NCBI RefSeq assembly: GCF_024360925.2
Contig: NZ_CP113517.1
Location: forward strand, 434,001-498,000
Origin: Methylomonas rapida
Lineage (GTDB): Bacteria; Pseudomonadota; Gammaproteobacteria; Methylococcales; Methylomonadaceae
Length of the DNA stretch: 64,000 nt
Direction: 5' to 3'
This document shows, in pieces, positions 35,518-44,281 of this stretch (its first letter is position 1; each line of letters opens with the position of its first letter). The position numbers and the translations under genes are program-made. The notes beneath the pieces are model-generated. The model did not search any database, was not told where the DNA came from, and was given only the letters and a program-made list of their open reading frames with translations.

Positions 35518-36708
35518 TTATTTTAGATGGACGCAATCAGGTTTAGAGTTATTACCTAATAACCAGTTATAAACATCAGTCATTTGATTTGAAATGAATT
35601 CCCAGCTGAAATGTGATTTTACTAATAAATTTCCATTTTCCCCCATGCTACGGAGTTCGCTGTTATGCATCCCAAAAAGATTAATTAGCCCATCTTTAAT
35701 AGAAAAAGCATTAGGATTAACCGAAATAGCAGCATTTTTGTTAAAACCAGAAGGTAAGTTGCATTGTGGTGTCATAATTACTGGGAGACCATAGGACCAC
35801 GCTTCTAAAACAGTCATTGGCAGACCTTCACTAAAAGATGGCAAAATGTAAGCATCTGCACAAAGATAGCATTCAGCTTTATCTTCGTTAAATTGAGGCC
35901 CTATGAAATGCACAAATTCAGTTAAGCCGAGCTTTTTGACTTTGTCTTTAAGGAAATCTTCATGGCTGAGTTGATCCCAGCCAGCAATAACTAAATTCCA
36001 GTTGTCCAGTTTATTAGAATCTCTTGTAAGAACAAGGGCATCAAGCAACTCCGAAACGCCTTTTTTAGGGTGTAGTCTCCCTAAAAATAATAAAATCCTT
36101 TTATCATAACCTATATTCCTTCTCCATTGAGGAATAGAATTTATCTTGTTATTTTGAGTATTGATTCCATTTGGAATGATGCAAATTGGATTTCTTAATC
36201 CATATTCACGAATCGAATTTGCTTCTTCTTCGCACAAGGCATGAATGCATGAGGCATTCTTTAAATGTTTTGCCTCATAAAAGAAAGACGCAAGCCGCTT
36301 TTTTAAATTAGAGTTCTTTAAAGCCCATGGGTCTAGCATTCCATGTGGTGATATTATATAAGGCTTATTGCTAGACTCTGCCCATTTCAAAGAAGCAATT
36401 GATGTATACATCCACAATCCATGAGAGTGTAATATATCGATTTCGGATTTTAATAAAAATTCAATTAATTTTGGCGCAAATCCAAATGAAGATGGGCCAA
36501 TTTTATTTAAGTTGTGTACGGATACAGCCCCCCATCCTCGCATATCTTCTTGAGTAAATATATCATTTAGACCTATCACATTAACATTGAAAGTATGTGA
36601 GCTATTTAAGCCTATGGCCAAGTTTCTCATTGCATCATACAGACCTCCCGAGTTCCGAGAAATAGAAGCACTCAAAAAACCTATTTTCCCCGCATTATTA
36701 ATATCCAT
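35518..36708 (-). CDS. Family 4 glycosyltransferase
   Basis: 396 residues, GT-B fold. N-terminal domain with GFLSASISRNSGGLYDAMRN and ISPHGMLDPWALKN; C-terminal domain with ILLFLGRLHPKKGVSELLDA and the EX7E-type PSFSEGLPMTVLEAWSYGLP. It transfers a sugar from a nucleotide donor to the lipid-linked oligosaccharide. The composition is clearly AT-richer than housekeeping genes in this window. Its start lies inside the 3' end of the neighbouring glycosyltransferase gene (28-base overlap). Confidence 0.92.
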   Translation of the reverse strand: MDINNAGKIGFLSASISRNSGGLYDAMRNLAIGLNSSHTFNVNVIGLNDIFTQEDMRGWGAVSVHNLNKIGPSSFGFAPKLIEFLLKSEIDILHSHGLWMYTSIASLKWAESSNKPYIISPHGMLDPWALKNSNLKKRLASFFYEAKHLKNASCIHALCEEEANSIREYGLRNPICIIPNGINTQNNKINSIPQWRRNIGYDKRILLFLGRLHPKKGVSELLDALVLTRDSNKLDNWNLVIAGWDQLSHEDFLKDKVKKLGLTEFVHFIGPQFNEDKAECYLCADAYILPSFSEGLPMTVLEAWSYGLPVIMTPQCNLPSGFNKNAAISVNPNAFSIKDGLINLFGMHNSELRSMGENGNLLVKSHFSWEFISNQMTDVYNWLLGNNSKPDCVHLK

Positions 36709-37880
36709 AATATAATATTATTTAACCAAGAAGTAGAATGTGGTGGTTTTTTTGCTGCATTATTAGCAGCCATCATAATATTTTTTGCAAAGACATCCGT
36801 GGACCATTGATCGATAATTCTACGACTCGAATTACCCATTTGTTCGATATCGCATCCGTTGGATGTGATTGTTAGCATTAAATCAGTAAGACAACTTGTT
36901 TCGTAAGGATCAAAAGTAAATCCATTAACGCCTTCAATAACCAAATCTGCAGCACAACCACATTTATTTGATACCAAAACGGGTAAACCGCTTGCCATCG
37001 CTTCATTAACTACTAGTCCCCATTGCTCTGTTGTACTCGCTTGTATATATGCATTAGCTGCGCCGTAATATATAGGTAGCTCAGGATATTGTACAAAACC
37101 TGGGAAATGAATAAACTGATTTAAACCTAAGTTAGCTACGTGGTTCTCAAGTTTATTGCGTAGCGGCCCATCACCTAAAATAACTAGATGCCAAAAATCT
37201 AAAGAATCTGTTGTGCTTTTGTATTTTGCATATGCATCAATTAGTCTAAAAAGATTTTTCTTTTCGACAAAGCGGCTGCTATTAATAAAGTAGTTACTTG
37301 GTAGGGAGTAAGACTCTCTATAATATTTGATGTCGTTTTTTACTTTTTTTGATCCTCTAGAAAAATGCTCGTTGTCAACTGTGTCATAGCCGATAAATAA
37401 GTCGTTTTTAGGTAATCCTAGTTTGTTAAGATAATCGACATGTAATGATCCGCCGCCAATTCCTGCTGAAAATAACTTTACAATACAGGTTTTAATCCAC
37501 TCTTTCCATGGCTTACGAGTTTCATCTGACTCAGTACTCGCAGACATAACAATTGCTGGTGTATTATTTTTCACGGCCCATTCGAGCGTTAATAATGCAG
37601 GTAGTGTTGACCATCCTGGGATTGCAATAACATCAGGGGATTTTTTGTTTAACGTTGCCCATAATTTAGACTTAATTTCATCGCGACTTTTTAGGTCAAT
37701 ATCTTTGTCGCTAAAGAGTGTTATATGTTCGAAAGATTTAGCTGGAGGAACTATGTCCCATGCATAAGTATTGTCAACACAAGTGTACTCAATTGCTGTT
37801 AGGTTACAAAGGGTGCTTAAGGCGTTTAATCGGGCGTGGTGATAAGGGCCAAAACGGTGAAAAGTAATTAAAAAATTCAT
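36681..37880 (-). CDS. Family 4-type glycosyltransferase
   Basis: About 399 residues from the ATG at 37880 (MNFLITFHRFGPYHHARLNA); the frame continues to 37913. GT-B fold, with NSSRFVEKKNLFRLIDAY in part and ASTTEQWGLVVNEAMASGLP then VLVSNKCGCAADLV for the nucleotide-sugar site. The short N-terminal domain and the HVDYLNKLGLPKND segment suggest a distinct subfamily. AT-rich. Sugar specificity unknown. Same operon as the flanking genes. Confidence 0.88.
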   Translation of the reverse strand: MNFLITFHRFGPYHHARLNALSTLCNLTAIEYTCVDNTYAWDIVPPAKSFEHITLFSDKDIDLKSRDEIKSKLWATLNKKSPDVIAIPGWSTLPALLTLEWAVKNNTPAIVMSASTESDETRKPWKEWIKTCIVKLFSAGIGGGSLHVDYLNKLGLPKNDLFIGYDTVDNEHFSRGSKKVKNDIKYYRESYSLPSNYFINSSRFVEKKNLFRLIDAYAKYKSTTDSLDFWHLVILGDGPLRNKLENHVANLGLNQFIHFPGFVQYPELPIYYGAANAYIQASTTEQWGLVVNEAMASGLPVLVSNKCGCAADLVIEGVNGFTFDPYETSCLTDLMLTITSNGCDIEQMGNSSRRIIDQWSTDVFAKNIMMAANNAAKKPPHSTSWLNNIILWILIMRGK

Positions 37881-37969
37881 TTTATAAACCATGTCAATGG
37901 AATAAGCAAGCATGTTTATCTGATTGATAAAATTAGATCAGAAATCTAGGAAAGTTTTCTTAATAAAGT

Positions 37970-38782
37970 TTATTTCCCAATAATATTGTTATCTATAATA
38001 AATTTTCGAGTTTCTATCCACCATTCTGCATTCGGATCCCAGGTTTCTTGCCAGCCACCCCATATTATTGCTCCGTCAGCAAATGCAAGGGCTGTCTCCA
38101 GTTGAACTCTCCAGAAAGATGCTGGTATGTATTTGTTCTTAAGTAACTTATTTGAGTCGTGATATTTTGGCCATAAAAAAACAATCACAGGTTTTCCGTT
38201 TGCAAGGCGTCTTGCTTCTTTGATCTGTGCTTTCGCATATTCTACCCAGCCATATTGATCATCATAAAATGTATAAATGGAAGGATATAGGGCATCTACC
38301 GTATCTGCTAAAGATTGAAGAGCATCATTATCTTTTTGCCAACTAATATATTCCTTACTTGTAGGCTTTTTTATTGCGCGCCAATAATCTCGCACAGGCG
38401 GTGCGCCATAATAGCCAATAAGCTTGGTGGTGCCACTTGCTTTTAAATCTTGTATAACTTTCTGGTACTTTTTAACGGATTGAGCGACTAGATTTTTATT
38501 GCCTGTTACTGGCCAACGCTCAATATCGATTACGGCTTTGTCAATTTTTGAATTATTGATTTGTCTGCTTGCATTGATAATATTGGTTAAGGCCGGGGTT
38601 TGGTTTTTATCTTTGCTTGATAATAACGCGGATTCGTATATTATCGGAATGGGGGCTATATTATAGTTTCTTAAGTCGGGCTTGTTTTTATAAAGAAATC
38701 CGTCGTATATTTTAAAATCGGCATGGGTTGAGAATGACAGGCAATACAAAATTAAGCCTATAAGAAAAGATAAATTTTTCAT
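37970..38782 (-). CDS. Secreted TIM-barrel-like protein, possible glycoside hydrolase
   Basis: 270 residues with signal peptide MKNLSFLIGLILYCLSFSTH. After it: VIDIERWPVTGN (an Asp-x-Glu pair on a beta-strand), KLIGYYGAPPVRDYW, VDALYPSIYTFYDDQYGW, KPVIVFLWPKYHDSN and GAIIWGGWQETWDPNAEWW, a strand-by-strand pattern like a TIM-barrel glycosidase, reminiscent of hyaluronidase-type folds. I cannot name a family. Its place between Wzy and glycosyltransferases suggests a periplasmic or secreted enzyme that trims or releases the polymer. Start two bases from the Wzy gene's stop, so it is in the same operon. Confidence 0.6.
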   Translation of the reverse strand: MKNLSFLIGLILYCLSFSTHADFKIYDGFLYKNKPDLRNYNIAPIPIIYESALLSSKDKNQTPALTNIINASRQINNSKIDKAVIDIERWPVTGNKNLVAQSVKKYQKVIQDLKASGTTKLIGYYGAPPVRDYWRAIKKPTSKEYISWQKDNDALQSLADTVDALYPSIYTFYDDQYGWVEYAKAQIKEARRLANGKPVIVFLWPKYHDSNKLLKNKYIPASFWRVQLETALAFADGAIIWGGWQETWDPNAEWWIETRKFIIDNNIIGK

Positions 38783-38783
38783 G

Positions 38784-40064
38784 CTAACCGCTCCTATGAG
38801 TGTTTTCTACGATTTTTTCATATTTTGCTAATATTATTGCCGCCATGAAGAACTCCATGTTTCCCAGTAGACTACCCTGTTTTAAAGATAATAAAAATGA
38901 GTAGAAAACCATTGATAACAACACGGCAGCGTACTGATTCATTTTAATGTCAAGTTTGATTTTTTTGTATGTACGGATAATAGTCTTTAGTAGAAAAATC
39001 AAGATCAATATGTAAAGACTAAAGCCGATAATACCTTCTTCTCCCAGAATTTCAAAGGGTAGGAAGTGGGGGTAAATACCTAGGATGCGCGGGTCAAAGG
39101 AGGCTGAATTTCCAAGGCCTATAAACATTTTTATTCCGCTGCGACCCCAGTGATCCAATAACACGAAGGCATTGTCAAATCGCCCGCCCATGCTTTGTTC
39201 CATCTCACTGTCTTTCCAGCGAGAACTGCCTTTCCAGAATTCATCTAATGACCATGTAACAACCCATGTTATTGATGCCAATAGAAATAAAATTGTAAAA
39301 AATCCTTTTATATTAGAAACCTTGTTCACTAATGGCCAGGTTAGCATTAGCGAAAAGAAAACACCTATTAGCTGTCCACGTGATCCAGATCTTATGATTA
39401 AAACCAAGCATAACGCGGCGATAGGCCACTTTAGAATTTTTAATATTTTTATTGAGTGTTCTTTAATCAATAATGCAGAAAAAAATACATACCCCCCTAA
39501 CTGAGCTACCGTCAATGGGTTGCCTAATTGTTCGTTTAAGTAATGACTGAATCCGCCGCGACCACCGGTGAGAACTATTCGTCTGTGAAACCATTCTACC
39601 TCGAATGCAAGCATGTATACGAGAATGCCTCCAATTATTACAAAGTAGCTTAATACGGGTTTTATGTCTTCATGTTTACTAAATAGAAGTGGATTTATGA
39701 TGAGTAATGTAATCAAGTAGGGCCAGAATTTTCGCCATAAGTCATAGCTTAAATCTATCCTGGGTGACCATTGGACAGAAATAAAGCTATACGCAAATAA
39801 GATCAATATAAGAATGGCTAACATAGGATAATTTTTAAAAGGATTTCCTCTTTTGAATCCCATCAGCAAGAAGCCAATGAGCGCGTTAACGCCAATGAAT
39901 ATGTTGATTAGCCAAGATTTTTCAATAAAAATGATTTGATTGCTTTGTGCCCACTGTTCTAAGCCATACATGCACCAAATGCCAATCATAGCGATGGAGG
40001 GTCTATTTATTGTCCCCGCTACAAGTAGTAAGCATATTAGCGAGAAGGCTGCCCAGAAAAGCAT
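38784..40064 (-). CDS. Wzy-like O-antigen/exopolysaccharide polymerase or ligase
   Basis: 426 residues with about ten to twelve membrane helices. A large periplasmic loop in the second half and the segment LCLVLIIRSGSRGQLIGVFF match the Wzy_C / O-antigen ligase superfamily, which polymerises lipid-linked repeat units or moves them to an acceptor. Polymerase is more likely because a Wzx flippase lies next to it and no LPS core genes are nearby, but ligase is possible. AT-rich. Confidence 0.82.
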   Translation of the reverse strand: MLFWAAFSLICLLLVAGTINRPSIAMIGIWCMYGLEQWAQSNQIIFIEKSWLINIFIGVNALIGFLLMGFKRGNPFKNYPMLAILILILFAYSFISVQWSPRIDLSYDLWRKFWPYLITLLIINPLLFSKHEDIKPVLSYFVIIGGILVYMLAFEVEWFHRRIVLTGGRGGFSHYLNEQLGNPLTVAQLGGYVFFSALLIKEHSIKILKILKWPIAALCLVLIIRSGSRGQLIGVFFSLMLTWPLVNKVSNIKGFFTILFLLASITWVVTWSLDEFWKGSSRWKDSEMEQSMGGRFDNAFVLLDHWGRSGIKMFIGLGNSASFDPRILGIYPHFLPFEILGEEGIIGFSLYILILIFLLKTIIRTYKKIKLDIKMNQYAAVLLSMVFYSFLLSLKQGSLLGNMEFFMAAIILAKYEKIVENTHRSG

Positions 40065-40105
40065 CTTATATCCTTTGTTGTTTGACTTGTATGGTGTGGT
40101 ATTGG

Positions 40106-41539
40106 TTATTTTATTAATTTTATTATTTGTTTTTTCTCAAGTGATATTTGTAAAATTATAAAAAAAAGTATGAAAAAAAGGCTGGTTATGTATGGTTCTT
40201 TTACTAAAAAATAATTGTTGTTCATTAGTTGCATTGTGATTGCATCTGAAAGCATATATGAAATTCCGGCAATAAAAGCCGAAGGCATTATTGAGTTTAT
40301 TGGCTTTCTAATGCTTATGCCGGCATGGAGTGATACATGTATGCATTGAACCATTGTTGAAAAAAACCTATAAATACATGTTCCTGCTGCAATCAAGTAA
40401 ATGTCCCCAAACCAAGCTAAAATGCCAGCTATCAGCATGTCGAAAATTACGTAAAGTCCTAGAGTTAATAATCGCTGTCCCCATAAACCTTTGGCTTCTA
40501 GCACTGATCTATTGATTGCTATTGTCATCAACGCTGGAATTGTCAAAATTAATGACTGGACTATTGGTACTGCATCATTCCATTTGTTTTGCCAAACAAG
40601 ATTGATGATTTCCTCGGACATTATGCACCCAATAATGCTTATCGGTATTGCTGTCATCGAAATGGATAGCAAGGTGTTGTTGTAAGATTCGTTTAAATCT
40701 TTGATGTTGTTTTTAAGCGATGACAGCAGTGGAAAAAATACGGTTTCAATTGCATAGGTAAATATTACGGAAACTGATGTTACTAGTTGAAAGCCGAAAA
40801 AATAAATGCCAAGACTTGTTGTGTCTTCAAATAAGCCAATTACAAAATATTGGCCGCTATAGCCTAGTGCAATAGCTAGGGAACCTAGCATTATCCATTT
40901 TGATTCTTTAAATATGTCTTTAAAGAAAAGCCATGTTAACGCCGATCCTTTTGGGATTTCTTTTACAAAATAAAAGCTGATTGCTGCCGTAAAAAAAACT
41001 TCAATTAGAATTGGCCATATAAAAGACATGTAGCCAAATTTCAGTATGGCGAAAACTACAGTGCTGCCTTGCCTGACTACTCCGGAAGACATGTCCACAA
41101 AGGAAACTAGTTTGAAATTATGGTCTATCAGTAGTTTTGCTCTAAATATATTGTTGATTGTTGAAAAAGGTATAGATATAGCAATCATGCTAATCATTAG
41201 GGATAATTCTTCTTGTTTGTATAACTTTGCAGCAAATGGGGCTGCAATTGTTAATAATAGCCAAGAAATAGAATTAAACAAGAAGGAAAGCTTCGTTATT
41301 GCGGGGGCTAAAGTTTTGTATTCCTCGCCTCTTTGTATAAGTATTTGTTGAGTACCACCATTTCTGAGTAATGCAGCTGAAGAGGATAATGATATGGCCA
41401 AGGCATATAAGCCGAAATCATCCTTTGTAAGAAACCAGCCTAAAACAACCTGGGCAATCAAGCTTGATAACTTACCTAATCCTGTAGATAAAAACATCCA
41501 TAGTAAAGCAAGAATTGTTTTGTTTTTTTTATTTTTCAT
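40106..41539 (-). CDS. Wzx-type polysaccharide flippase (MOP superfamily)
   Basis: About 477 residues from the ATG at 41539; a TTG at 41572 is an alternative. Twelve or more membrane helices; the N-terminal LSTGLGKLSSLIAQVVLGWF and LTKDDFGLYALAISLSSSAA fit the lipopolysaccharide biosynthesis (WzxC-like) branch of MOP exporters. It flips undecaprenyl-linked repeat units to the periplasm. AT-rich. Next to the Wzy gene, defining a Wzx/Wzy-type pathway. Confidence 0.9.
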   Translation of the reverse strand: MKNKKNKTILALLWMFLSTGLGKLSSLIAQVVLGWFLTKDDFGLYALAISLSSSAALLRNGGTQQILIQRGEEYKTLAPAITKLSFLFNSISWLLLTIAAPFAAKLYKQEELSLMISMIAISIPFSTINNIFRAKLLIDHNFKLVSFVDMSSGVVRQGSTVVFAILKFGYMSFIWPILIEVFFTAAISFYFVKEIPKGSALTWLFFKDIFKESKWIMLGSLAIALGYSGQYFVIGLFEDTTSLGIYFFGFQLVTSVSVIFTYAIETVFFPLLSSLKNNIKDLNESYNNTLLSISMTAIPISIIGCIMSEEIINLVWQNKWNDAVPIVQSLILTIPALMTIAINRSVLEAKGLWGQRLLTLGLYVIFDMLIAGILAWFGDIYLIAAGTCIYRFFSTMVQCIHVSLHAGISIRKPINSIMPSAFIAGISYMLSDAITMQLMNNNYFLVKEPYITSLFFILFFIILQISLEKKQIIKLIK

Positions 41540-41673
41540 TAAAAATAAGGTATTAAAGCCATTATTTAGCAACTAATTGTTGAGAAAGGGCATGGGTCGA
41601 TAAATTATTAATCTCTCCGATGCGTTGCATTCGTAGGTTTTTTTAAATTATTATGCTCAACCGCTTAGTTAAA

Positions 41674-42906
41674 TTATTTTGTTAATTTGTTCCTGAATTC
41701 TTCAGTTGCTTTGTTTTTTGAAAAGAAGGTTTCGAAGCTCTTTCTGATTTTTATATTGCTATTTTTTGCGGTTTCAATTGGATTATCAAATAATTTAATC
41801 AAGTTTTTGATTAATTGATCAGCTTGTGCAAGGGGGACTACCATTCCGCAATTCAATTTTTTTATGATGGTAGCCAACTCCCCATCCTCCGCGCCAATAA
41901 AAATCACAGGCCTTCCCACGGCCAAAATCCCGTAAAACTTGCTGGGTACGATCAGGCTTTCCAGCTCCGGTTTCAAGCTAATCAAATGTAAGTCGGCCAC
42001 CGACAGGCTTTCGGAGAGTTTTTCGCGCGGTTGGTAGGGTTTGAACATAACGTTGCGCAATCCTCGGTCCGCGCAGTCTATTTTCACTTGCGGCAATTGG
42101 GCGCCGCCGCCAATCAATAAAAAGACGATGTCCGGGTTGTCTTTCAGCGCTTCGGCAGCATTCAGGATGGTGGCAAAGTCATGGCTGCGACCCAAATTTC
42201 CGGAATAGCCGACCACGAATTTGCCTTGCAAACCCCATTCGCTGCGTAAGGGGTTTTGCTCATGCGGGACGGGGTGCAATTGCTCTTCGTCGGCCCAGTT
42301 GTGAATCACGCTGATTTGATTGTCGGGGACGCCTTCACGTCTTAACCGATCGGCCATTAACTCGCCGATGGCGATGTTCATTTTGGCCTGGCGTAGGGTT
42401 TGGTTTCTAAGCGCTTTCAATAGCTTGTATGGCAGGCCACGCGCCAGTTTTACGCCCAGTTCGGCAGCTACTTCGGGAAACAGGTCTTGCAGCCAGTTGA
42501 CCAGATGCGCCCGTTTAAGGGCGGCAACCCAGGCCGCGATCACGGAAATCAGCGGAGGGTCGGTTTTGGCGATGAGTGTATCGCCGGCTTTTGTCAGTTT
42601 GATTAAGGTGACAAATGCAGCGGCATAAAAACTCAGGTAGTCGATGGCGCGGCCCAGCAGGTTTTGTCTGCCAAAGCGGGTGGTGGTTACTCGGTGAATA
42701 TGCACGTTTTGCATGAGTTCTTGCGCGGGCAATTGGGCGACCGCATCGTCGTAACGTTGCCGGCTGGTGACGATGTGTATGGCGTGGTTCGGGCTATCTT
42801 TTGCCAGGCCAAAAGCCAGGTCGCTGAGCATTTGGCTGGTGGCCGAGTGATCCGGGTAGAAATACCGGTTGATGAAGATCAGTTTGGCTTGACGAGTTCG
42901 AGTCAT
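41674..42906 (-). CDS. Family 4 glycosyltransferase (WcaI-like)
   Basis: 410 residues from the ATG at 42906; an open extension to 42975 has poor composition. GT-B: FINRYFYPDHSATSQMLSDL at the N-terminus is typical of WcaI-like fucosyl- or glucosyltransferases of colanic acid clusters; KFVVGYSGNLGRSHDFATIL and LIVPSKFYGILAVGRPVIFI hold the donor site. Most of the gene is GC-normal, but the last 80 codons are AT-rich, so a compositional boundary lies inside or at the end of this gene near 41.9 kb. Fucose supplied by gmd-fcl could be the donor, which is inference. Confidence 0.9.
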   Translation of the reverse strand: MTRTRQAKLIFINRYFYPDHSATSQMLSDLAFGLAKDSPNHAIHIVTSRQRYDDAVAQLPAQELMQNVHIHRVTTTRFGRQNLLGRAIDYLSFYAAAFVTLIKLTKAGDTLIAKTDPPLISVIAAWVAALKRAHLVNWLQDLFPEVAAELGVKLARGLPYKLLKALRNQTLRQAKMNIAIGELMADRLRREGVPDNQISVIHNWADEEQLHPVPHEQNPLRSEWGLQGKFVVGYSGNLGRSHDFATILNAAEALKDNPDIVFLLIGGGAQLPQVKIDCADRGLRNVMFKPYQPREKLSESLSVADLHLISLKPELESLIVPSKFYGILAVGRPVIFIGAEDGELATIIKKLNCGMVVPLAQADQLIKNLIKLFDNPIETAKNSNIKIRKSFETFFSKNKATEEFRNKLTK

Positions 42907-43013
42907 GGTTGCATGGTCCGTTGCTGGGGTGCTGTTTTTTGGGATTTTTGTCTGTGCCGCTTTTGCGCGTGACAAATCCGGGTTATTCAGTTAGTGGTCA
43001 TATTTCATCTTTC

Positions 43014-43075
43014 GTAGGAGCGACGCCTCGGCGCGATTCCAGGGCGCTTGGTCGCGACGAGGCGTCGCTCCTACA
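43014..43075. repeat. Family A intergenic palindrome, copy 5
   Basis: GTAGGAGCGACGCCTCGGCG...CGACGAGGCGTCGCTCCTACA; the CTCG(G/T)CG variant shared with the copy at 29789. Confidence 0.9.
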
Positions 43076-43210
43076 GGAGGCGGTTGTAAAAGTTAGCTCT
43101 CCTCGCGGGAGAGGGCGGGGAATAAATAATATGCACACCTGATTTATACGCCCTCATCTCAACCTTCTCCCTGTGGGAGAAGGAATTTTTTGATTTTTAC
43201 GACGACCTCT

Positions 43211-43312
43211 TGTGAGAAATAAGCTAGGCAATGGTGGGTGCGAATTCATTCGCACTGTGCGGATAAATCTGCACCTACACCGAATACTCGCATAGGTTAT
43301 TTCATGCTCATG
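43211..43312. repeat. Direct repeat, left copy, flanking the Rpn-type gene
   Basis: About 102 bases beginning TGTGAGAAATAAGCTAGGCA and containing the hairpin GTGCGAATTCATTCGCAC. The right copy is at 44717-44818 in the same orientation, so the two bracket the gene at 43349-44281. Confidence 0.85.
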
Positions 43313-43348
43313 CCTTACTAAGGTTTAGCTTTAATGCGGTCTGTTACA

Positions 43349-44281
43349 TCATTGCTGTTGCAGCCAGCTTTGCAGATCATTCGGGGTGTCAAAATCCAGC
43401 AATGCTTCGGCTAGGTCTTCTAGTTTTTCCACGGCCATGTCCGGTAGTAATTGCAGCGTCTGCTCCACCTCTGGATTTAGGCCAAATTTTCGGCGTAGTA
43501 GGCGAGTCAACAGGGTAATGCATTCTGCTTGTCGTCCTTTTTTTTCTCCAATCTGTTCGCCTTTTTTTTCTCCAATCCGTTCGCCTTGTTCTGTCCAAAT
43601 TTGCACTATACCCATGATGTCACCTTCTTTTGTCTGATAATGCTGTTGGTATTCAATGAGTTCCTGTTCGGTAAGATCGGCATAATAGTCGATAAAATCA
43701 ATGTATTTTCGGATTTTATCGGGGTTGCTTTCATGGTGTATCAGTCCCAATTGAGCCGCCAGATAGATCGCCAGCCGATTTTGCCTTGGGTGATCCATGT
43801 TAGGCAAATTAAGACGGGCGACAATGTTGTTGCTGTCTTTGTAATCGTCCGCCGATAGCCGGTTAAGGTCGCAGCTCAGGTAGTTAAATTCCAGATAAAG
43901 GTGTCTGTCTCCGCCCAATTGCAGCGTTTTTGGCCGATTGCCGGTGTTTAGAAAAATCACAACCGGCACCACCCGGTCGGTTTTCATCAGTTCCGCCAAA
44001 TCCAGACAGTAATGCGCCAGGCGGTGAATGGAAAAACGGTTGTTCGCGCTTTCTTCTTCAAGCACAAACAACAAGGCTTCGCGCTTGCCGTTGGGCCATT
44101 CCACCAGTAACGGGGTGTCCAGTTCGCGGAAGCGGTCGCCCAGGCGGTTTTTCAGTTGTTCTTGCCTGATCGGAATGATGCGGGCTTGGGACAGGTCGTC
44201 GATTATTTCGTCCCGGGCGAAGAATTCCAGGGCTTCGCGCGGGTAGTCGAGAATCAGGTTCTTGAAGTTCTGATCGTGCAT
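43349..44281 (-). CDS. Rpn-family recombination-promoting nuclease/putative transposase
   Basis: 310 residues. The N-terminal 220 residues carry the PD-(D/E)XK nuclease-like core of the Rpn/DUF4351 group: ELDTPLLVEWPNGKREALLF and VLEEESANNRFSIHRLAHYC, with VPVVIFLNTGNRPKTL. A basic glutamine/lysine-rich linker GERIGEKKGEQIGEKKGRQA follows and a C-terminal DUF4351-like helical domain (LRRKFGLNPEVEQTLQLL). Rpn proteins stimulate RecA-independent recombination in E. coli. The linker is encoded by a 24-base tandem repeat with two A8 tracts (T8 on plus strand), prone to slippage. Bracketed by 102-base direct repeats. Confidence 0.82.
   Translation of the reverse strand: MHDQNFKNLILDYPREALEFFARDEIIDDLSQARIIPIRQEQLKNRLGDRFRELDTPLLVEWPNGKREALLFVLEEESANNRFSIHRLAHYCLDLAELMKTDRVVPVVIFLNTGNRPKTLQLGGDRHLYLEFNYLSCDLNRLSADDYKDSNNIVARLNLPNMDHPRQNRLAIYLAAQLGLIHHESNPDKIRKYIDFIDYYADLTEQELIEYQQHYQTKEGDIMGIVQIWTEQGERIGEKKGEQIGEKKGRQAECITLLTRLLRRKFGLNPEVEQTLQLLPDMAVEKLEDLAEALLDFDTPNDLQSWLQQQ
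43535..43582. repeat. 24-bp tandem repeat with two 8-T tracts inside the Rpn gene
   Basis: Two adjacent 24-base units of the form CCTTTTTTTTCTCCAATC plus GTTCG; T8 runs are at 43538-43545 and 43562-43569. They encode the duplicated GEKKGEQI-type linker. Loss or gain of one base would frameshift the C-terminal domain; loss of one unit would keep frame. Confidence 0.85.

Larger units (their letters stand above)
42907..43348. other. Intergenic repeat mosaic between GT4 and Rpn genes
   Basis: No gene. Contains family A copy 5 (43014-43075), family C (about 43090-43195), and the left copy of a 102-base direct repeat (43211-43312) that returns at 44717. Confidence 0.75.
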
